Assembly: GCA_905331475.1 (NCBI GenBank)
Contig: CAJNYU010003079.1
Location: 62,001 to 126,000, forward strand
Length of the DNA stretch: 64,000 nucleotides
Reading direction: 5' to 3'
Source: Rotaria socialis
Lineage: Eukaryota; Rotifera; Eurotatoria; Philodinida; Philodinidae
Below the pieces are notes generated by a model. The model was not told the DNA's origin. It saw only the letters and a program-made list of their open reading frames with translations, and did no database searches. Below, in pieces: positions 63,156 through 64,000 of this stretch. How positions within the stretch are numbered: the stretch's first letter is position 1; each line of letters opens with the position of its first letter. Made by a program: the position numbers and the translations under genes.

Positions 63156-64000
63156 GACTCCACGATTCTTTTTTTTTATTTAAAAATTTGTATTAGATTC
63201 TACGCCTATGGTGCTATTATTCATAGAAAGAAAGAAAAAACACGACAATGTAAAAATCATGACCTAGGAAAACAGATGAATGACATGGAAATTAATTTAA
63301 TAAAGTATATATTCTATTGTTTAAGATTAAGTAACATACATATGATTAGCGAATTCTTGTTTGAATAGTACGATGAGAAAATAATAGAAACATGATAATT
63401 TCTGTAGTCTTTAATATATGTTTGTCATGTTTTTATTTTTTTTATCAACTCAAAGAAAAAAGATGTTGATTATGCATGCAGTCTATGGTTATAAAAGAGT
63501 CACGACCCGTTACCAGTAATACTATTTTAAAAGGTTACATAGCTATTAACAAAATCGACATAGTAGCTGACTTTTGATGCATCCGCTACACCTTTGCTAT
63601 ATTGATATATCTGACACTGTTACGCATTCCATATGTTTCTTAATCAAATTTCATTCTCATGGAACTGCTTTTTTGACACATAAGCCAAAATTTGCTTTTT
63701 CTACCAAGATCATTTAAACATCATAGCCTCCTATGTTTTTCGTTCATTTACTGTGCAATCTCAATATGAAGTTGTTTTCGCTTGTAATACAGTCAGTTTC
63801 CCGAAATTCCAATTGTTTAAAATCGTTTAATGAAATAAAAAATTTTTCTTTTCTCATGCTCATGCATCTAACCACACATCAATCGCTATAAATTTATGCT
63901 ACAATGCTGCATGAGTTTTTTCTTTGATTGAGTCTCATAGCAGACGTTGGTGATTTTGCTAGTACAGCTTTGAATTTCCTTTTAACATTAGATACATCAT
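63156..64000. other. 3' flank of MOSPD2 and unassigned sequence
   Basis: Starts with T-rich 3'-UTR-like sequence and continues as AT-rich DNA to the window end. No supported exon was seen. Confidence 0.5.

Overview
The window is nuclear DNA from a metazoan, most likely a bdelloid rotifer. The basis is AT-rich sequence, protein genes cut by many introns of about 45-70 bp, a tandem pair of arginine-type ADP-ribosyltransferase/TPR genes (a family I associate with bdelloids), animal-only genes such as a kinase suppressor of Ras, and acceptor-like AGs just upstream of several start codons that would suit spliced-leader trans-splicing. The species call is inference. Exon models were built by hand from reading frame, GT/AG signals and alignment to remembered family members; except where noted, every junction keeps frame.

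Layout. 1-7.4 kb: two tandem copies of a two-exon ART-TPR gene (minus strand). Copy A is damaged only by an assembly artefact, a single N with a 222-bp exact duplication. 8.5-13.4 kb (plus): proteasome subunit alpha-2, with a foldback element in intron 3, then a seven-exon protein of an uncharacterised family with a C2H2 finger and possible transposase ancestry. 14.1-17.2 kb (minus): an unrecognised serine/proline-rich protein whose intron holds an 812-bp palindromic hAT-like element. 17.2-31.4 kb: gene-poor, with short inverted repeats and one intronless SH3-SH2-tyrosine kinase gene (23.2-24.8 kb). 31.4-63.2 kb: gene-dense, with a PKA/PRKX-like kinase (+), DRC11/IQCA1 (-), a catalytically dead KSR (+), a type I PIP5K-like lipid kinase (-), a CCDC177-like coiled-coil protein (+), a CCCH-finger/sulfotransferase-like protein (+), and two tandem MOSPD2 relatives (+), the first truncated to the CRAL-TRIO part and the second complete with MSP domain and membrane anchor.

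There is no operon-like functional cluster. Neighbouring genes are arranged divergently (DRC11/KSR, PIP5K/CCDC177) or convergently (PRKX/DRC11, KSR/PIP5K). Themes that recur are signalling (PRKX, KSR, Tyr kinase, PIP5K), cilia (DRC11), lipid transfer and contact sites (MOSPD2), and local tandem duplication followed by uneven divergence. Three non-autonomous foldback elements with visible target-site duplications sit inside introns. No tRNA, rRNA or CRISPR array was seen.
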